From positions 1-47,428 of the forward strand of contig JANWWM010000008.1 of assembly GCA_025055975.1 (NCBI GenBank): a DNA stretch of 47,428 nucleotides, in the 5' to 3' direction. This DNA comes from Chloroherpetonaceae bacterium (GTDB lineage: Bacteria > Bacteroidota > Chlorobiia > Chlorobiales > Thermochlorobacteraceae). Shown here in pieces: positions 6,206-15,063 of this stretch. The first letter of the stretch is position 1. The number at the start of each line of letters is the position of its first letter. The notes below the pieces were generated by a model. That model made no database searches. It saw only the letters and a list, made by a program, of their open reading frames with translations, and was not told where the DNA came from. Made by a program: the position numbers and the translations under genes.

Positions 6206-7555
6206 TCAGCGGCGCGACGCGGAGCCGTTGAGGAGCGCGCTTGCCAGTCGCTCGGCTAAATTTTCAATGTCGCCCGCTCTCGCCAAGCCCTCGACCCAAT
6301 TTTTCGGAATCCCCTCGTAGCCATAGAGCAAGCCTGCAAGTCCGCCCGTTACCGCGCCCATCGTGTCGGAATCGCCGCCCAAATTGACGGCTTTCAAAAC
6401 CGCGTCCTCATAACTCTTGGTCGTGAGCAAAGACCAAACGCTCGCTTCGAGGGTATGAACCACATAACCGCTACTTGAAATGTCTTCTTGCGAGAGCGCG
6501 TAAATGTTTCGTTTGAGAAGGCGGTCGAAAACGGAAATTTCTCTTTGGCTGACGTGGCGAGAAGCCAAATAAGCGGGAAGTTCGTTTCGCAACCTTTCGT
6601 AAATCTCAAACTTGCTCTTTCCATAAAGCAGGTCGCGGGCAAATTCGAGGTAGTAGAAACAAGCGATGACGGAACGAATGTGCCGATGCGTGATGGACGA
6701 GACTTTTCGAGCGATTTCAAAACGCTCGTCGATTGGCTTGCCCCAAACATAGAAGACGAGCGGCAGAATGCGCATCAAAGAACCGTTGCCGTTGGAGTTT
6801 TCGTCGTCGGAGCCTGCGCGTTCAGGATTTTCGCCGTTGGCGAGTCGCACGATGGCGGCTCGCGTCGCAATGCCCACATCGAAGACGCGCCCTCTCGCCG
6901 TCCAGTAGCTCTCATAAAGCCACTTGACGAAATTTTGGGCGATTTCTTTCAAGTCAAATCCTTTCGTCAAGGCTTCTGCGAGGCAAAAAGCAAGCGAGCT
7001 ATCGTCGGACCAAGTTCCCGCAGGAAGATGATATGTTCCGTATCCCACCATATCGGCAATGGGCTTCTGGCGCAAAGCCTCTCGGCTGACAAACTCTACG
7101 GGCACGCCGAGCGCGTCGCCAACCGCCAGCCCGAACAACGCCGATTTGATGCGCTCCGCGAGTTTTTGGCGAACGTTTCGTTGCAACGCTCTGATGATTT
7201 TTTCCATAGCGCCGTTTTCAAAGCACGATTCCAGATAGCCCTCGCTGAATCCGTCGGCTCGATAAATCGTCGTCAGGAGTTTGCAAAGCGTTGTCGCGTC
7301 GAGTCGAGAGCAATCGCAAGTTTCGTCGGCGAGAATTTTTTGACCCTTTTCCCAACTCATCCAATCAAAGACGGGCAAAATGCCAAGATCGCCGATAACG
7401 CTCGTCGTTTCATGGACGACGGACATAAAACTCTCGCGCGATTGCTTGTCGCGACGATGCGAGCGAGCGGTCTTCGCTTTCTCGATTTTGGGCAAAAGCG
7501 CGAAAAGCCGATTCCAATCGTCGGGCGAAAGCGCGTCGAGGTTGGGTTGGGACAT
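6206..7555 (-). CDS. ADP-ribosylglycohydrolase (DraG-like) with N-terminal DUF6508-like domain
   Basis: The 449-residue protein has two parts. Residues about 133-440 are a DraG/ARH-type ADP-ribosylglycohydrolase: RIKSALFGLAVGDALGVPVEF opens the all-alpha fold, TWSDDSS (181-187) and GGDSDTMGA near 400 supply the Asp residues that bind the two magnesium ions. It should remove ADP-ribose from proteins or small molecules. Residues about 1-125, with FDWMSWEKGQKIL, LCKLLTTIYRADGFSEG and SCFENGAMEKIIRAL, look to me like DUF6508, a domain of unknown function usually found alone. No dinitrogenase reductase ADP-ribosyltransferase or nif gene is nearby. It is 72 nt upstream of batB on the same strand and has a repeat-rich region at its promoter side. 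Confidence 0.85.
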   Translation of the reverse strand: MSQPNLDALSPDDWNRLFALLPKIEKAKTARSHRRDKQSRESFMSVVHETTSVIGDLGILPVFDWMSWEKGQKILADETCDCSRLDATTLCKLLTTIYRADGFSEGYLESCFENGAMEKIIRALQRNVRQKLAERIKSALFGLAVGDALGVPVEFVSREALRQKPIADMVGYGTYHLPAGTWSDDSSLAFCLAEALTKGFDLKEIAQNFVKWLYESYWTARGRVFDVGIATRAAIVRLANGENPERAGSDDENSNGNGSLMRILPLVFYVWGKPIDERFEIARKVSSITHRHIRSVIACFYYLEFARDLLYGKSKFEIYERLRNELPAYLASRHVSQREISVFDRLLKRNIYALSQEDISSSGYVVHTLEASVWSLLTTKSYEDAVLKAVNLGGDSDTMGAVTGGLAGLLYGYEGIPKNWVEGLARAGDIENLAERLASALLNGSASRR

Positions 7556-7608
7556 CGTGGTTTGCGTCGGTTCTGATGGTTGCTAAACTTTGATGAAAGA
7601 TAAGTCCG

Positions 7609-7824
7609 AAATTCGCAATTGGATTCCTCGCTAGCGCTCGGAATGACAGAAAAAACGTCGGAATCAAGGCAGAAGCGACGTCGTTCTGAATGAAGCGAAA
7701 GAATCTTCTTCTTGTCATTCTGGAACGGAGCGAAGCGGAGTGAAGAATCCACATTCAGAGAAGCAAAGGCGCTCAATTCGCAACTTGCGTTCTGTATGGA
7801 CTCCTCGCTGGCTCTCGGAATGAC
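7609..7824 (-). repeat. Dispersed repeat cluster (one full diverged copy plus fragments)
   Basis: This lies in the 376-nt divergent region 7556-7931, which holds no gene. Bases 7714-7824 form a 111-bp copy with inverted ends GTCATTCTG/CGGAATGAC. Its reverse complement aligns along its length with the 123/124-bp repeats at 19876-19998 and 20069-20192 (shared landmarks: TTGCGAATTGAGCGC, GCTTCTCTGAA, GTGGATTCTTCACTCCGC). Bases 7609-7647 and about 7680-7710 are fragments of the same family, and two shorter GGAATGA matches follow to 7865. The orientation given is relative to the copies near 20 kb. Short ORFs across it translate to the familiar spurious 'RSEES' peptides. Confidence 0.8.
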
Positions 7825-7931
7825 AAGACAGAGAGTTTGGAATGACGAGAAAAACGTTTGGAATGAAGTCCGCTTGGAAGGGCGAGATGGCGGCGCTTAA
7901 AATGCGTCGCGCCGTTTAATCGAGTTTGAAA

Positions 7932-8366
7932 ATGCGACAATTTCTCCTGTTTCTGCACGTGATTTGTTTCGCGTTGTGGATGGGCGCGGTTGCCGCGTCA
8001 ATGTTCGTGATTCGGACGCTTGAACCGCGCCTGACCAATCCCGACCGCGCCTCGATGGACGAGGAATTGCTCAAAACCTACATTCGCCACGAGGTCAAGC
8101 TTGTCGATGTCGCTTTCCTTGGCGTTTTGCTCACGGGCGTTCTGCTCGCGCAATTCTTCGCGGGCTGGACGCTCTGGACGGCGGTCAAACTCGCGCTTTA
8201 TTTCGTTCAATTCGGCGCGACGACGCTCTACATCGCAAAGTTCATCAGACCGCTCAAATACCCGTGCTCGCCCAACGAATACAAACGCTGGCAAGGATTG
8301 TTCGCCGTGTCGTTCAGTCTGTTTTTCGTCGTTCTCGTTTGGACGTATTTTGGACGCGATTTGTAG
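7932..8366 (+). CDS. Four-helix integral membrane protein (DUF2269/CopD-like fold suspected)
   Basis: The 144-residue protein has four predicted membrane helices (about 4-28, 58-80, 82-102 and 120-138) and almost no soluble part. The first helix, LLFLHVICFALWMGAVAAS, resembles the LHxxxxxxWxGG helix of DUF2269 and CopD-like proteins, in which the His may ligate haem; this is a weak resemblance. I chose ATG 7932 over the TTG two codons upstream. It is followed after 92 nt by an MFS transporter on the same strand. The specific function is unknown. Confidence 0.75.
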   Translation: MRQFLLFLHVICFALWMGAVAASMFVIRTLEPRLTNPDRASMDEELLKTYIRHEVKLVDVAFLGVLLTGVLLAQFFAGWTLWTAVKLALYFVQFGATTLYIAKFIRPLKYPCSPNEYKRWQGLFAVSFSLFFVVLVWTYFGRDL

Positions 8367-8458
8367 CGTCAAGAAAAATCGCGCTTCGACGAGCGATCGT
8401 GATTGAAACCGCGCCGTTCCGAAAAGCGAACGCAGACTTCTGAACGATTCACGAGACT

Positions 8459-9712
8459 GTGCCATCTTTCTCCGACAAACGCGAGCGTCTGTTGCTTCTA
8501 ACGCTCCTTGCCGCGCAATTCACGCACCTGTTGGATTTCGTGATTATGATGCCGCTCGGACCGCAATTGATGCGCGTCTTTGAGATTTCGGCGCAAGAGT
8601 TTGGCTTTCTCATTTCCGCTTACACGTTCAGCGCGGGCGTTACGGGGTTTTTGAGCGCGCTTTGGATCGATAGATTTGACCGTCGTTCCGCGCTTCTCGC
8701 GCTGTATTCGGGCTTTGGCGCGGGGACGCTGTTGTGCGGACTTGCGTCGGGCTATGTGGCGCTGACGCTGGCGCGAATCGTGGTGGGCGGATTTTGCGGC
8801 GTGTTGGGCGCGCTCGTGTTCGCCATCATCGGCGACGCGATTCCCGAAGAGCGACGCGGCGCGGCGACGGGAGTCGTGATGAGCGCCTTCGCGCTCGCTT
8901 CGGTGGCGGGCGTGCCGATTGGGTTATGGCTCGCCAATCGTTTCGGTTGGCGATTCGCGTTTTTGATGCTCGCCGTTCTTTGCGCGACGACTCTCGCGCT
9001 CGCCTACAACGCGCTGCCGCCAATGCGCGCGCATCTTCAAGCCCAAACGGCGCGCCAAACGCCCCTCGACGCGATGCGAAAACTGTTCGCCGTCGTCTCA
9101 ACGCCAAACCACTTGAACGCGCTCGCGTTTATGTCGCTGCTGATGATCGCGGGCTTCACGGTGATTCCATACATCAGCCCGTATTTCGTCGCCAACGTCG
9201 GATTGAGCGAAGGCGATTTGCCGCTGATTTACTTTTTCGGAGGGGCGGCGACGATTTTCACGTCGCGCCTCGTGGGCGGACTTGCCGACAGATTTGGAAA
9301 AGCGAGAACGTTTGCGATCGCGGCGATCGCTTCGGTCATCGTGATTTACGCCATCACGAACTTGCCCAGAGTTCCGCTCGCGCTCGCGCTGTTGGTTACG
9401 ACGCTCTTCACGATCGCGATGAACGGTCGTTTGGTGCCTGCCGTCGCGCTCGTCGCTTCGAGCGTCGACCCGAAAACGCGCGGCAGTTTTATGAGCGTCA
9501 ATTCGGCGTTTCAGCAACTTGCGTCGGGCGCGTCGAGCGTCGTGGCGGGAATGATTCTCGGCAAAGCCGCAGATGGCTCGATGACGAATTATCATCTCGT
9601 TGGCTTCGTCGCCATTGGGGCGACCCTTCTGTGCGTCGCGTTGGCGAAGCGAATTCGCGTCGTCGAAGAAAGCAAAGGCGCGGAGTCGCCCGCGCTTCTC
9701 GAAGAACCTTGA
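8459..9712 (+). CDS. MFS transporter (AraJ/drug-efflux type)
   Basis: This is a 417-residue major facilitator superfamily protein with about 12 membrane helices. Diagnostic points are the loop 2-3 motif LWIDRFDRRSALL (the family G-x3-D-R-x-G-R-R region, here diverged), the helix 4 segment LARIVVGGFCGVLGALVFAIIGDAIPEERRGAATG, typical of the sugar-efflux/AraJ-like DHA1 subgroup, and a second-half repeat GGLADRFGKAR. It probably exports small molecules by proton antiport through the inner membrane. The start is GTG at 8459; the next ATG would remove the first helix. It converges on nadB with 9 nt between stops. Confidence 0.85.
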   Translation: MPSFSDKRERLLLLTLLAAQFTHLLDFVIMMPLGPQLMRVFEISAQEFGFLISAYTFSAGVTGFLSALWIDRFDRRSALLALYSGFGAGTLLCGLASGYVALTLARIVVGGFCGVLGALVFAIIGDAIPEERRGAATGVVMSAFALASVAGVPIGLWLANRFGWRFAFLMLAVLCATTLALAYNALPPMRAHLQAQTARQTPLDAMRKLFAVVSTPNHLNALAFMSLLMIAGFTVIPYISPYFVANVGLSEGDLPLIYFFGGAATIFTSRLVGGLADRFGKARTFAIAAIASVIVIYAITNLPRVPLALALLVTTLFTIAMNGRLVPAVALVASSVDPKTRGSFMSVNSAFQQLASGASSVVAGMILGKAADGSMTNYHLVGFVAIGATLLCVALAKRIRVVEESKGAESPALLEEP

Positions 9713-9721
9713 CGGATTGGT

Positions 9722-11314
9722 TCAGAACGAGCGCAGAACGGTGTTTTTGAGGAAGTGTTTGTCGTCTCTTTGCGGATAGTCGGTCGTGTAGTGCAAGCCG
9801 CGCGATTCGCGTCGTTTCATCGCGCTTTCGATGATGAGCTTGGCGACTTTTATGATGTTGCGCAGTTCCAGAAGCTCGGCGGAGATTTTGGTTTTTTTGT
9901 AGTAGGCTTCGGTTTCTTCTTTGAGAAATTCGATGCGACGTCGCGCGCGTTCCAAGCGCAAGTCGCTGCGCACGATGCCCACGTAATCGTTCATCGCTTG
10001 TTGCGCTTCCTTGCGGTTGTGCGAAATCAAAATCCACTCTTCGGGATTTTCCGTGCCGCTCTCGTCCCAGTCGGGAAATTCCACGTTGTTTTGAACGCTC
10101 TTGGCTCGTTCTTTCACGTCCAAGAAGGCGCGGTGCGAAAAGACGAGGGCTTCAAGGAGAGAATTGCTCGCCAAGCGATTTGCGCCGTGCACGCCCGTGC
10201 AAGCGACTTCGCCGCAAGCGTAGAGGCGGTCGATCGTGGTGCGCGCGAAAAGGTCAGTTGCCACGCCGCCGCATGAGTAGTGCATCGCGGGCACGACGGG
10301 AATCATCTCGCGGGTGATGTCGATGCCGAACATCAAGCACCGCTCGTAGATGTTGGGAAAACGCTCTTTGATTTCGCTTTCGGGCTTGTGGGTGATGTCG
10401 AGATAGACGAAGTCGTCGCCGCGTTTTTTCATTTCGTTGTCGATGGCTCTGGCGACGATGTCGCGCGGGGCGAGCGATTTGCGCGGGTCGTATTTGTGCA
10501 TAAACTCCTTGCCGTCTTTGGTTCTAAGCACGCCGCCGAAACCGCGCACGGCTTCGGTGATGAGAAACGATTTCGCGTCGGGGTGGTAGAGCGTCGTCGG
10601 GTGGAACTGAATGAACTCCATGTTGTGAATTTCGGCGCCCGCGCGATACGCCATTGCCACGCCGTCGCCCGTTGCGATGGGCGGATTGGTCGTGTGCAGA
10701 TAAACGTGCCCGCACCCGCCCGTCGCCAGCATCGTGAACTTGGCTAAAATTTTCTTGAACCGATTGGTCTTCGTATCGAGCGCATAAGCGCCGTAGCAGG
10801 TGATGTCGTTGGTCTTCTTGCGAAGGTGATGTTCGGTGATGAGTTCGATCGAGACGTGATGCTCCAAAATTTTGACGTTGGGATTTTCGGAGGCTTTTTG
10901 AAGCAAGGCGCGCTCGACTTCCTTGCCCGTAAGGTCGGCGGCGTGCGCGATGCGATGCGCCGAATGACCGCCTTCCCGCGCGAGATGAAGTTTGCCCCCT
11001 TCGGTCGTGAAGTTCACGCCGAGTTCAATCAACGTTTTGACGTGGTCTGGACCCTCTTTGACCAAGACTTCGACGGCTTGGCGATTGCAGAGACCCGCGC
11101 CCGCGTCGAGCGTGTCGGCGATGTGCGCCTCGAAAGAATCTTCGGGCGCGAGCACGGCGGCGATTCCGCCTTGCGCCCAATTGGTGTTGGAATCGGAACG
11201 CTCTTTTTTGGTGATGACGACGACCTCGCCGATTTCGGCGGCTTTGAGGGCGAAGAAAAGCCCCGCGATGCCGCTTCCAATCACGAGCACGTCGGTCTTG
11301 ATGGTTTCGGTCAT
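9722..11314 (-). CDS. nadB: L-aspartate oxidase
   Basis: NadB oxidises L-aspartate to iminoaspartate with FAD, using oxygen or fumarate, as the first step of de novo NAD synthesis. The 530 residues are the normal length. Seen are the FAD-binding [10 protein letters not shown] (13-22), [11 protein letters not shown], the [10 protein letters not shown] substrate loop, [21 protein letters not shown] with the catalytic-region His, and [25 protein letters not shown]. It is the last gene of a minus-strand run that starts with an SDR and nadA about 3.7 kb upstream; 21 nt separate it from the DedA gene before it. Confidence 0.97.
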   Translation of the reverse strand: MTETIKTDVLVIGSGIAGLFFALKAAEIGEVVVITKKERSDSNTNWAQGGIAAVLAPEDSFEAHIADTLDAGAGLCNRQAVEVLVKEGPDHVKTLIELGVNFTTEGGKLHLAREGGHSAHRIAHAADLTGKEVERALLQKASENPNVKILEHHVSIELITEHHLRKKTNDITCYGAYALDTKTNRFKKILAKFTMLATGGCGHVYLHTTNPPIATGDGVAMAYRAGAEIHNMEFIQFHPTTLYHPDAKSFLITEAVRGFGGVLRTKDGKEFMHKYDPRKSLAPRDIVARAIDNEMKKRGDDFVYLDITHKPESEIKERFPNIYERCLMFGIDITREMIPVVPAMHYSCGGVATDLFARTTIDRLYACGEVACTGVHGANRLASNSLLEALVFSHRAFLDVKERAKSVQNNVEFPDWDESGTENPEEWILISHNRKEAQQAMNDYVGIVRSDLRLERARRRIEFLKEETEAYYKKTKISAELLELRNIIKVAKLIIESAMKRRESRGLHYTTDYPQRDDKHFLKNTVLRSF

Positions 11315-11335
11315 TTTGGCTTCCTTGCTCGCGCC

Positions 11336-11995
11336 TTATCCGCGTGGCTTTGAGGAATTTTCGGGAAAAAATTTCGCCTTCGCAAACTCCCAAACGATTG
11401 GCAAGAGCGAAACGCCGATGATGCCGAAAATGACGAGCGAAAAGTTCTTCTTCACGACGGGCAACTCGCCGAAGAAAAATCCCAAAAAGGAAAGCGAGAA
11501 AATCCAGACCAGACCGCCGACGACGTTGTAGAAGAGAAAATGCGAATATGTCATCGCGCCCATTCCCGCCACGAAAGGCGCGAAGGTGCGCACGATGGGC
11601 ACGAAGCGCGCCAGCACGATGGTGCGTCCGCCATAGCGCTCGTAAAAATCGTGCGTCTTGTCAAGGTGTTCTTTCTTGATGAGGCGCGAGCGATGCGAGA
11701 CGAGATAATCGCCGAACTTGTATCCAATGAAGTAATTGACCGTGTCGCCCAAAATCGCCGCCAGCGACAAGAGCGAGACGATGAGCCACAGTTCCACCGC
11801 GCCCGTCGAAGCGAGCGCGCCAACGGCGAAGAGCAAAGAATCCCCCGGCAAAAACGGCGTCACCACAAGCCCCGTCTCGCAAAAAATGATGAGAAACAAA
11901 ATCGCGTAAATCCACGCGCCGTAATCTTGCGACAAATCCGCGAGGTATTTGTCGAGATGCAACAGAACGTCGATGAACCGTTTGACGAAATCCAT
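11336..11995 (-). CDS. DedA family membrane protein (first of a tandem pair)
   Basis: The 219-residue protein has the DedA/VTT-fold features: an amphipathic N-terminal helix, a re-entrant segment ETGLVVTPFLPGDSLLFAVGAL, GDTVNYFIGYKFGD, and the basic motif FYERYGGRTIVLARFVPIVRTFAPFVAG, the F-x-R-F-x-P-x-x-R signature. Family members scramble lipids, including undecaprenyl phosphate recycling, and influence membrane homeostasis and the proton motive force. Its ATG overlaps the stop of the preceding DedA gene by one base (TAATG), so the two are translationally coupled. The two proteins are clearly paralogous but diverged, suggesting distinct substrates. Confidence 0.9.
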   Translation of the reverse strand: MDFVKRFIDVLLHLDKYLADLSQDYGAWIYAILFLIIFCETGLVVTPFLPGDSLLFAVGALASTGAVELWLIVSLLSLAAILGDTVNYFIGYKFGDYLVSHRSRLIKKEHLDKTHDFYERYGGRTIVLARFVPIVRTFAPFVAGMGAMTYSHFLFYNVVGGLVWIFSLSFLGFFFGELPVVKKNFSLVIFGIIGVSLLPIVWEFAKAKFFPENSSKPRG

Positions 11996-12612
11996 TATGA
12001 AAGCGGTTTTGGTGAACGAGATTTGAACAGGTTGAAAAGAATCGTTCCGATGATGACGACGAGAATCAGCGCAATGCCGCGATTGATGTAGGCTTCAAGT
12101 TCGGGAAATCGCTTCACGACGAAGTAGCCCAAAAGCGAGAACGAAAGAATCCAAACCGTCGCGCCGCTCACGCTGAACGCGATGAAACGCGGATACGCCA
12201 TTCCCGCAACGCCGGCGACGGTCGTGGCGAAGTTTCGGACGACGGGAAAATATCGGGCGAAAAAAATCGCCTTGCCGCCGTGCGCGTCGTAGAAGGCTTG
12301 CGCTTTGAGGAGATATTCGCGCTTGAAGAACAGCGAATCTTCTTTCTCGAAGAGTTTTCGCCCCAGATGCTTGCCGATGAAATAGCCCGTCGAGTCGCCC
12401 AAAATCGCCGCCGAAATCATCACGAGATTGACTTGAACGATGTCGAGCTTGCCCGTCGCCGCCACGAGACCCGCCGTCAGAATGAGCGCGTCGCCCGGAA
12501 GCAAAAACCCGAAGAAAAGACCCGTGTCGGCGAAAATGATGAAAAACAACAGCGCGTAACCGCCCCAGCGAATCATCTCGTCGAGCGAGCCAAAGGAAAG
12601 AGATTCGGGCAT
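11995..12612 (-). CDS. DedA family membrane protein (second of a tandem pair)
   Basis: The 205-residue DedA protein reads ADTGLFFGFLLPGDALILTAG (re-entrant segment), LGDSTGYFIGKHLG, and FYDAHGGKAIFFARYFPVVRNFATTVAGVAGM (family F/Y-x-P-x-x-R motif), then two C-terminal helices. It has the same likely role as the downstream gene: lipid transport across the inner membrane. Its start lies inside the 3' end of the DUF5615 gene as sequenced (40-nt overlap), but 12 nt after the stop codon of the frame-corrected DUF5615 gene, the more natural arrangement. Confidence 0.9.
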   Translation of the reverse strand: MPESLSFGSLDEMIRWGGYALLFFIIFADTGLFFGFLLPGDALILTAGLVAATGKLDIVQVNLVMISAAILGDSTGYFIGKHLGRKLFEKEDSLFFKREYLLKAQAFYDAHGGKAIFFARYFPVVRNFATTVAGVAGMAYPRFIAFSVSGATVWILSFSLLGYFVVKRFPELEAYINRGIALILVVIIGTILFNLFKSRSPKPLS

Positions 12613-12971
12613 TTGGGTTTGCGGTTAGCGCCGAAGACGAACTCGGTCAGGCTCGACAACGGCGAAATTGTTCTCGAGACGATTCCCATATCTTTGACGA
12701 CGTTCGACACAATTGAACCGCGAACCTCGCTCGATAACCCGCGCAATCTCAGCAACATCACGCCACAGCTGGATTTCGCTCTGCGAAACGCAAGTTCGCC
12801 AAAATCTTTGTCGTCGGTTATGACGATCTCGTTTTCCGCGATGCTAATTTGAAGAATCGCCTCGTCGCTCGCGCCTGGCGCGATGGAAGAGACTTGACGC
12901 ACGTTGAATCCCTCTGCGATTAACCGCTCCGCGATGCGTTGGTCGACGTTCTCATCAATCAGAAATTTCAC
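12573..12971 (-). CDS. DUF5615 PIN-like protein (toxin-like), C-terminus altered by an apparent frameshift
   Basis: The N-terminal 100 residues are a typical DUF5615 PIN-like domain: FLIDENVD (acidic residues 6-7), GASDEAIL (36-37) and IVITDDKDFGEL (53-56), the carboxylate set expected of a PIN-fold nuclease. As sequenced the frame continues to 132 aa with an atypical tail and overlaps the DedA gene by 40 nt. In a neighbouring frame the same DNA encodes LENNFAVVEPDRVRLRR followed by TAA at 12625-12627, which is the tail expected of the family. One base appears to be missing around 12673-12682. Overlapping by 17 nt, DUF433 precedes it, the usual antitoxin-like partner. It is probably an RNase-type toxin; whether it is active depends on the frameshift being real. 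Confidence 0.8.
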   Translation of the reverse strand: MKFLIDENVDQRIAERLIAEGFNVRQVSSIAPGASDEAILQISIAENEIVITDDKDFGELAFRRAKSSCGVMLLRLRGLSSEVRGSIVSNVVKDMGIVSRTISPLSSLTEFVFGANRKPKCPNLFPLARSTR

Positions 12972-13188
12972 GATTCTGTTTTAGCGCGACTTCTCTCGAC
13001 ACGTCCGCCGCGTAGTTCAGCGCGTCCGAAATCGCTTCACGGCTCAAACGGGGGTGGCTGAGTAGCAATTCGTCAATTGACGTGCCAGCGGCAAGTTCGC
13101 GCAAAACGTGCTCGACCGTGATGCGCGTGCCTTTGACGACAGGCTTCCCCATCATCACGGCGGGATTTCGTTCAATCTGATTCGGCAT
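12955..13188 (-). CDS. DUF433 protein (antitoxin-like partner of DUF5615)
   Basis: The 77-residue protein is a canonical DUF433 domain: RNPAVMMGKPVVKGTRITVE, then VLRELAAGTSIDELLLSHPRLSREAISDALNYAAD. This small helical, probably DNA-binding family typically lies directly before a DUF5615 PIN-like gene, as here (17-nt overlap), and the pair is regarded as a toxin-antitoxin-like module. It starts 10 nt after nadA and so is likely transcribed with the NAD genes. It is full length, with no sign of damage. Confidence 0.9.
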   Translation of the reverse strand: MPNQIERNPAVMMGKPVVKGTRITVEHVLRELAAGTSIDELLLSHPRLSREAISDALNYAADVSREVALKQNREISD

Positions 13189-13198
13189 GCGCGGCGTT

Positions 13199-14161
13199 TT
13201 ACTTGGAAAGTTCGAGCATTCGCTCCATCGGCTTCAAGGCGCGCAGGCGCAACTCTTCGCTCATCGTGATTTCAGGCGCGCGGTTTTTCATCGCAAGATA
13301 AACCTTTTCGAGCGTGTTGAGCTTCATATACGGGCATTCGTTGCAAGCGCAATGCCGTTCTTCGTTGGGCGGCGCGGCGATGAACGTTTTGCGAGGCGAG
13401 CGTTTTCGCATTTCGTGAATGATGCCCGCTTCGGTCGCCACGATGAATTCTTGATGCGGACTTTGAATCGTGAACTCCAAGAGCGCTTTGGTCGAGCCGA
13501 TGAAGGCGGCATGCGCCAAAACTTGCGGCTCGCATTCGGGGTGAGCGATGATGACGGCGTTGGGATGGCGCGTTTTGAGCGCGATGAGTTTGCGCTCGTT
13601 GAAGGTTTCGTGCACGATGCACGAGCCTTGCCACAAAATCATTTTGCGCCCCGTTTTTTGCTCCAAATACGCGCCGAGATTTTTGTCGGGCGCGAAGATG
13701 ATGTTCCGAGATTCGGGAATGGAGCGCACGATTTTCTCGGCGTTGGACGAGGTGCAAATCACGTCCGACATCGCCTTGATTTCCGCCGAGCAATTGATGT
13801 AACTCACCACGACGGCGTCGGGGTGTTGCGCCTTGAATCGCGCGAAAAGATGCGGCGGGCACGAATCGGCAAGCGAGCACCCCGCCGCCAAATCGGGAAG
13901 CAAAACTTGTTTGGTCGGGTTCAAAATTTTCGCCGTCTCCGCCATAAAATGCACGCCGCAAAAAACGATCACGTCGGCATCGGTGGCTTTGGCTGCCTGC
14001 GCCAGTTGCAAACTATCGCCCAAGAAGTCCGCGATGTCTTGAATGTCAGGCTCTTGGTAGTAGTGCGCCAAAATGACGGCGTTCATTTCCCTTTTGAGCC
14101 GCGCGATTTCTTCGAACAAATCCAACTTCGCCGTCGCGCGCGCTTCTACTGCGGTTTCCAT
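13199..14161 (-). CDS. nadA: Quinolinate synthase (4Fe-4S)
   Basis: NadA condenses iminoaspartate (from NadB) with dihydroxyacetone phosphate to quinolinate. The 320 residues contain the three homologous domains of the fold. The cluster ligands, by comparison with E. coli Cys113/200/297, should be Cys95 (AAGCSLAD), Cys181 (QGSCIVHE) and Cys276 ([10 protein letters not shown]). [20 protein letters not shown] near the N-terminus and HPECEP (207-212) are further family marks. The long N-terminus before [10 protein letters not shown] is slightly acidic and the chosen ATG is the first in frame. It follows the SDR by 22 nt and is followed by DUF433 after 10 nt. No nadC is in the window. Confidence 0.97.
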   Translation of the reverse strand: METAVEARATAKLDLFEEIARLKREMNAVILAHYYQEPDIQDIADFLGDSLQLAQAAKATDADVIVFCGVHFMAETAKILNPTKQVLLPDLAAGCSLADSCPPHLFARFKAQHPDAVVVSYINCSAEIKAMSDVICTSSNAEKIVRSIPESRNIIFAPDKNLGAYLEQKTGRKMILWQGSCIVHETFNERKLIALKTRHPNAVIIAHPECEPQVLAHAAFIGSTKALLEFTIQSPHQEFIVATEAGIIHEMRKRSPRKTFIAAPPNEERHCACNECPYMKLNTLEKVYLAMKNRAPEITMSEELRLRALKPMERMLELSK

Positions 14162-14183
14162 AACTGAACGAGTTTGGTTGAAG

Positions 14184-14993
14184 TTAATTCAATCCGACCA
14201 TTTGCTTCGAGAGTTCCCAAAAACGCTTGCGAATTTCGGCGTTATCGACGATGGGGTTGTAAGGTTGCGGACGCTTTTTGACGAAATAGCGTCCCGTTAC
14301 GCCCTCGACGTCGGGCGACGAGGCGAGATAGACGGGGGTTTCCGCGCCTTCTTCGAGCGGCGCGCCTTTCATCGCAAAGCCCGCTTCCAAAAGTTTCGTC
14401 GCGATCACGCCAGGATGCAAGGCGTTGGAAGCGATTTTCTCGCCCTTCAATCGCTCGGCGAGTTCAACGGCGAAGAGCACGTTGGCGAGCTTCGAGCGCG
14501 AATAAGCGTCGTAGCCATCGAACTTTTTTTCGCCTTGCAGGTTGTCGAAATCGAGCGTGGCGCGAAGATGCGCGACGGAACTGACCGTGATGACGCGCGC
14601 CGACGGCGCGGCTTTGAGCAATGGCAAGCAGAGATGCGTCAAAAGAAACGGCGCGAGGTGATTGACCGCGAAGGTCATTTCGTAGCCGTCGCGCGAAAGT
14701 TCTCGTCGTTGCATATAAACGCCCGCGTTGTTGATGAGCGCGTCCAAGCGCGGATATTTTTGCGCAAGGTCGAGCGCCATTTTGCGCACGGCGGTCAGCG
14801 ACGAAAAATCGGCGTTGAACGTGTCCAAATGCGCGCCAGGCGCTTTGGCGTGAATTTCTTTCATCGTCTCAATGAGGCGCTTAGGGTTGCGCCCGTGCAA
14901 GAGAACGGTCGCGCCGAGTTTGGCGAGTTCGAGCGCGGTTTGTTTGCCGATGCCATCCGTCGCGCCCGTTACGAGAACGTATTTGCCCGTCAT
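14184..14993 (-). CDS. Short-chain dehydrogenase/reductase (retinol-dehydrogenase-like)
   Basis: This is a 269-residue classical SDR of the retinol dehydrogenase/WW-oxidoreductase-like subgroup. It has the cofactor motif TGATDGIG with an Arg-containing LLHGRNPKR following the second strand (suggesting NADP), NNAGV, the catalytic Ser in VSSVAH, and YSRSK as the YxxxK pair. The substrate is unknown. I took ATG 14993 because [10 protein letters not shown] begins the fold at once; the frame stays open to a TTG at 15035, which would add 14 unlikely residues. It heads the nadA-nadB run and diverges from the transglutaminase-like gene, with 70 nt between the starts for both promoters. Confidence 0.88.
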   Translation of the reverse strand: MTGKYVLVTGATDGIGKQTALELAKLGATVLLHGRNPKRLIETMKEIHAKAPGAHLDTFNADFSSLTAVRKMALDLAQKYPRLDALINNAGVYMQRRELSRDGYEMTFAVNHLAPFLLTHLCLPLLKAAPSARVITVSSVAHLRATLDFDNLQGEKKFDGYDAYSRSKLANVLFAVELAERLKGEKIASNALHPGVIATKLLEAGFAMKGAPLEEGAETPVYLASSPDVEGVTGRYFVKKRPQPYNPIVDNAEIRKRFWELSKQMVGLN

Positions 14994-15063
14994 CGCAAGA
15001 ATTCCATTTCGTCGGTCAAAGCGTCGTAACTTCAAACGCCGTCGTCAAACGGAAAACGCAAAG

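Noticed and set aside
7712-7900. Short ORFs around the 7.7-kb repeats, both strands
   Set aside because: They follow the repeat sequence, have no ribosome site and no protein-like composition.
9316-9337. Two nearby GCGATCGC palindromes, as in HIP1-type repeats
   Set aside because: They lie within the MFS gene and only a few more occur in the window; this fits the local base composition and shows no spacing pattern.
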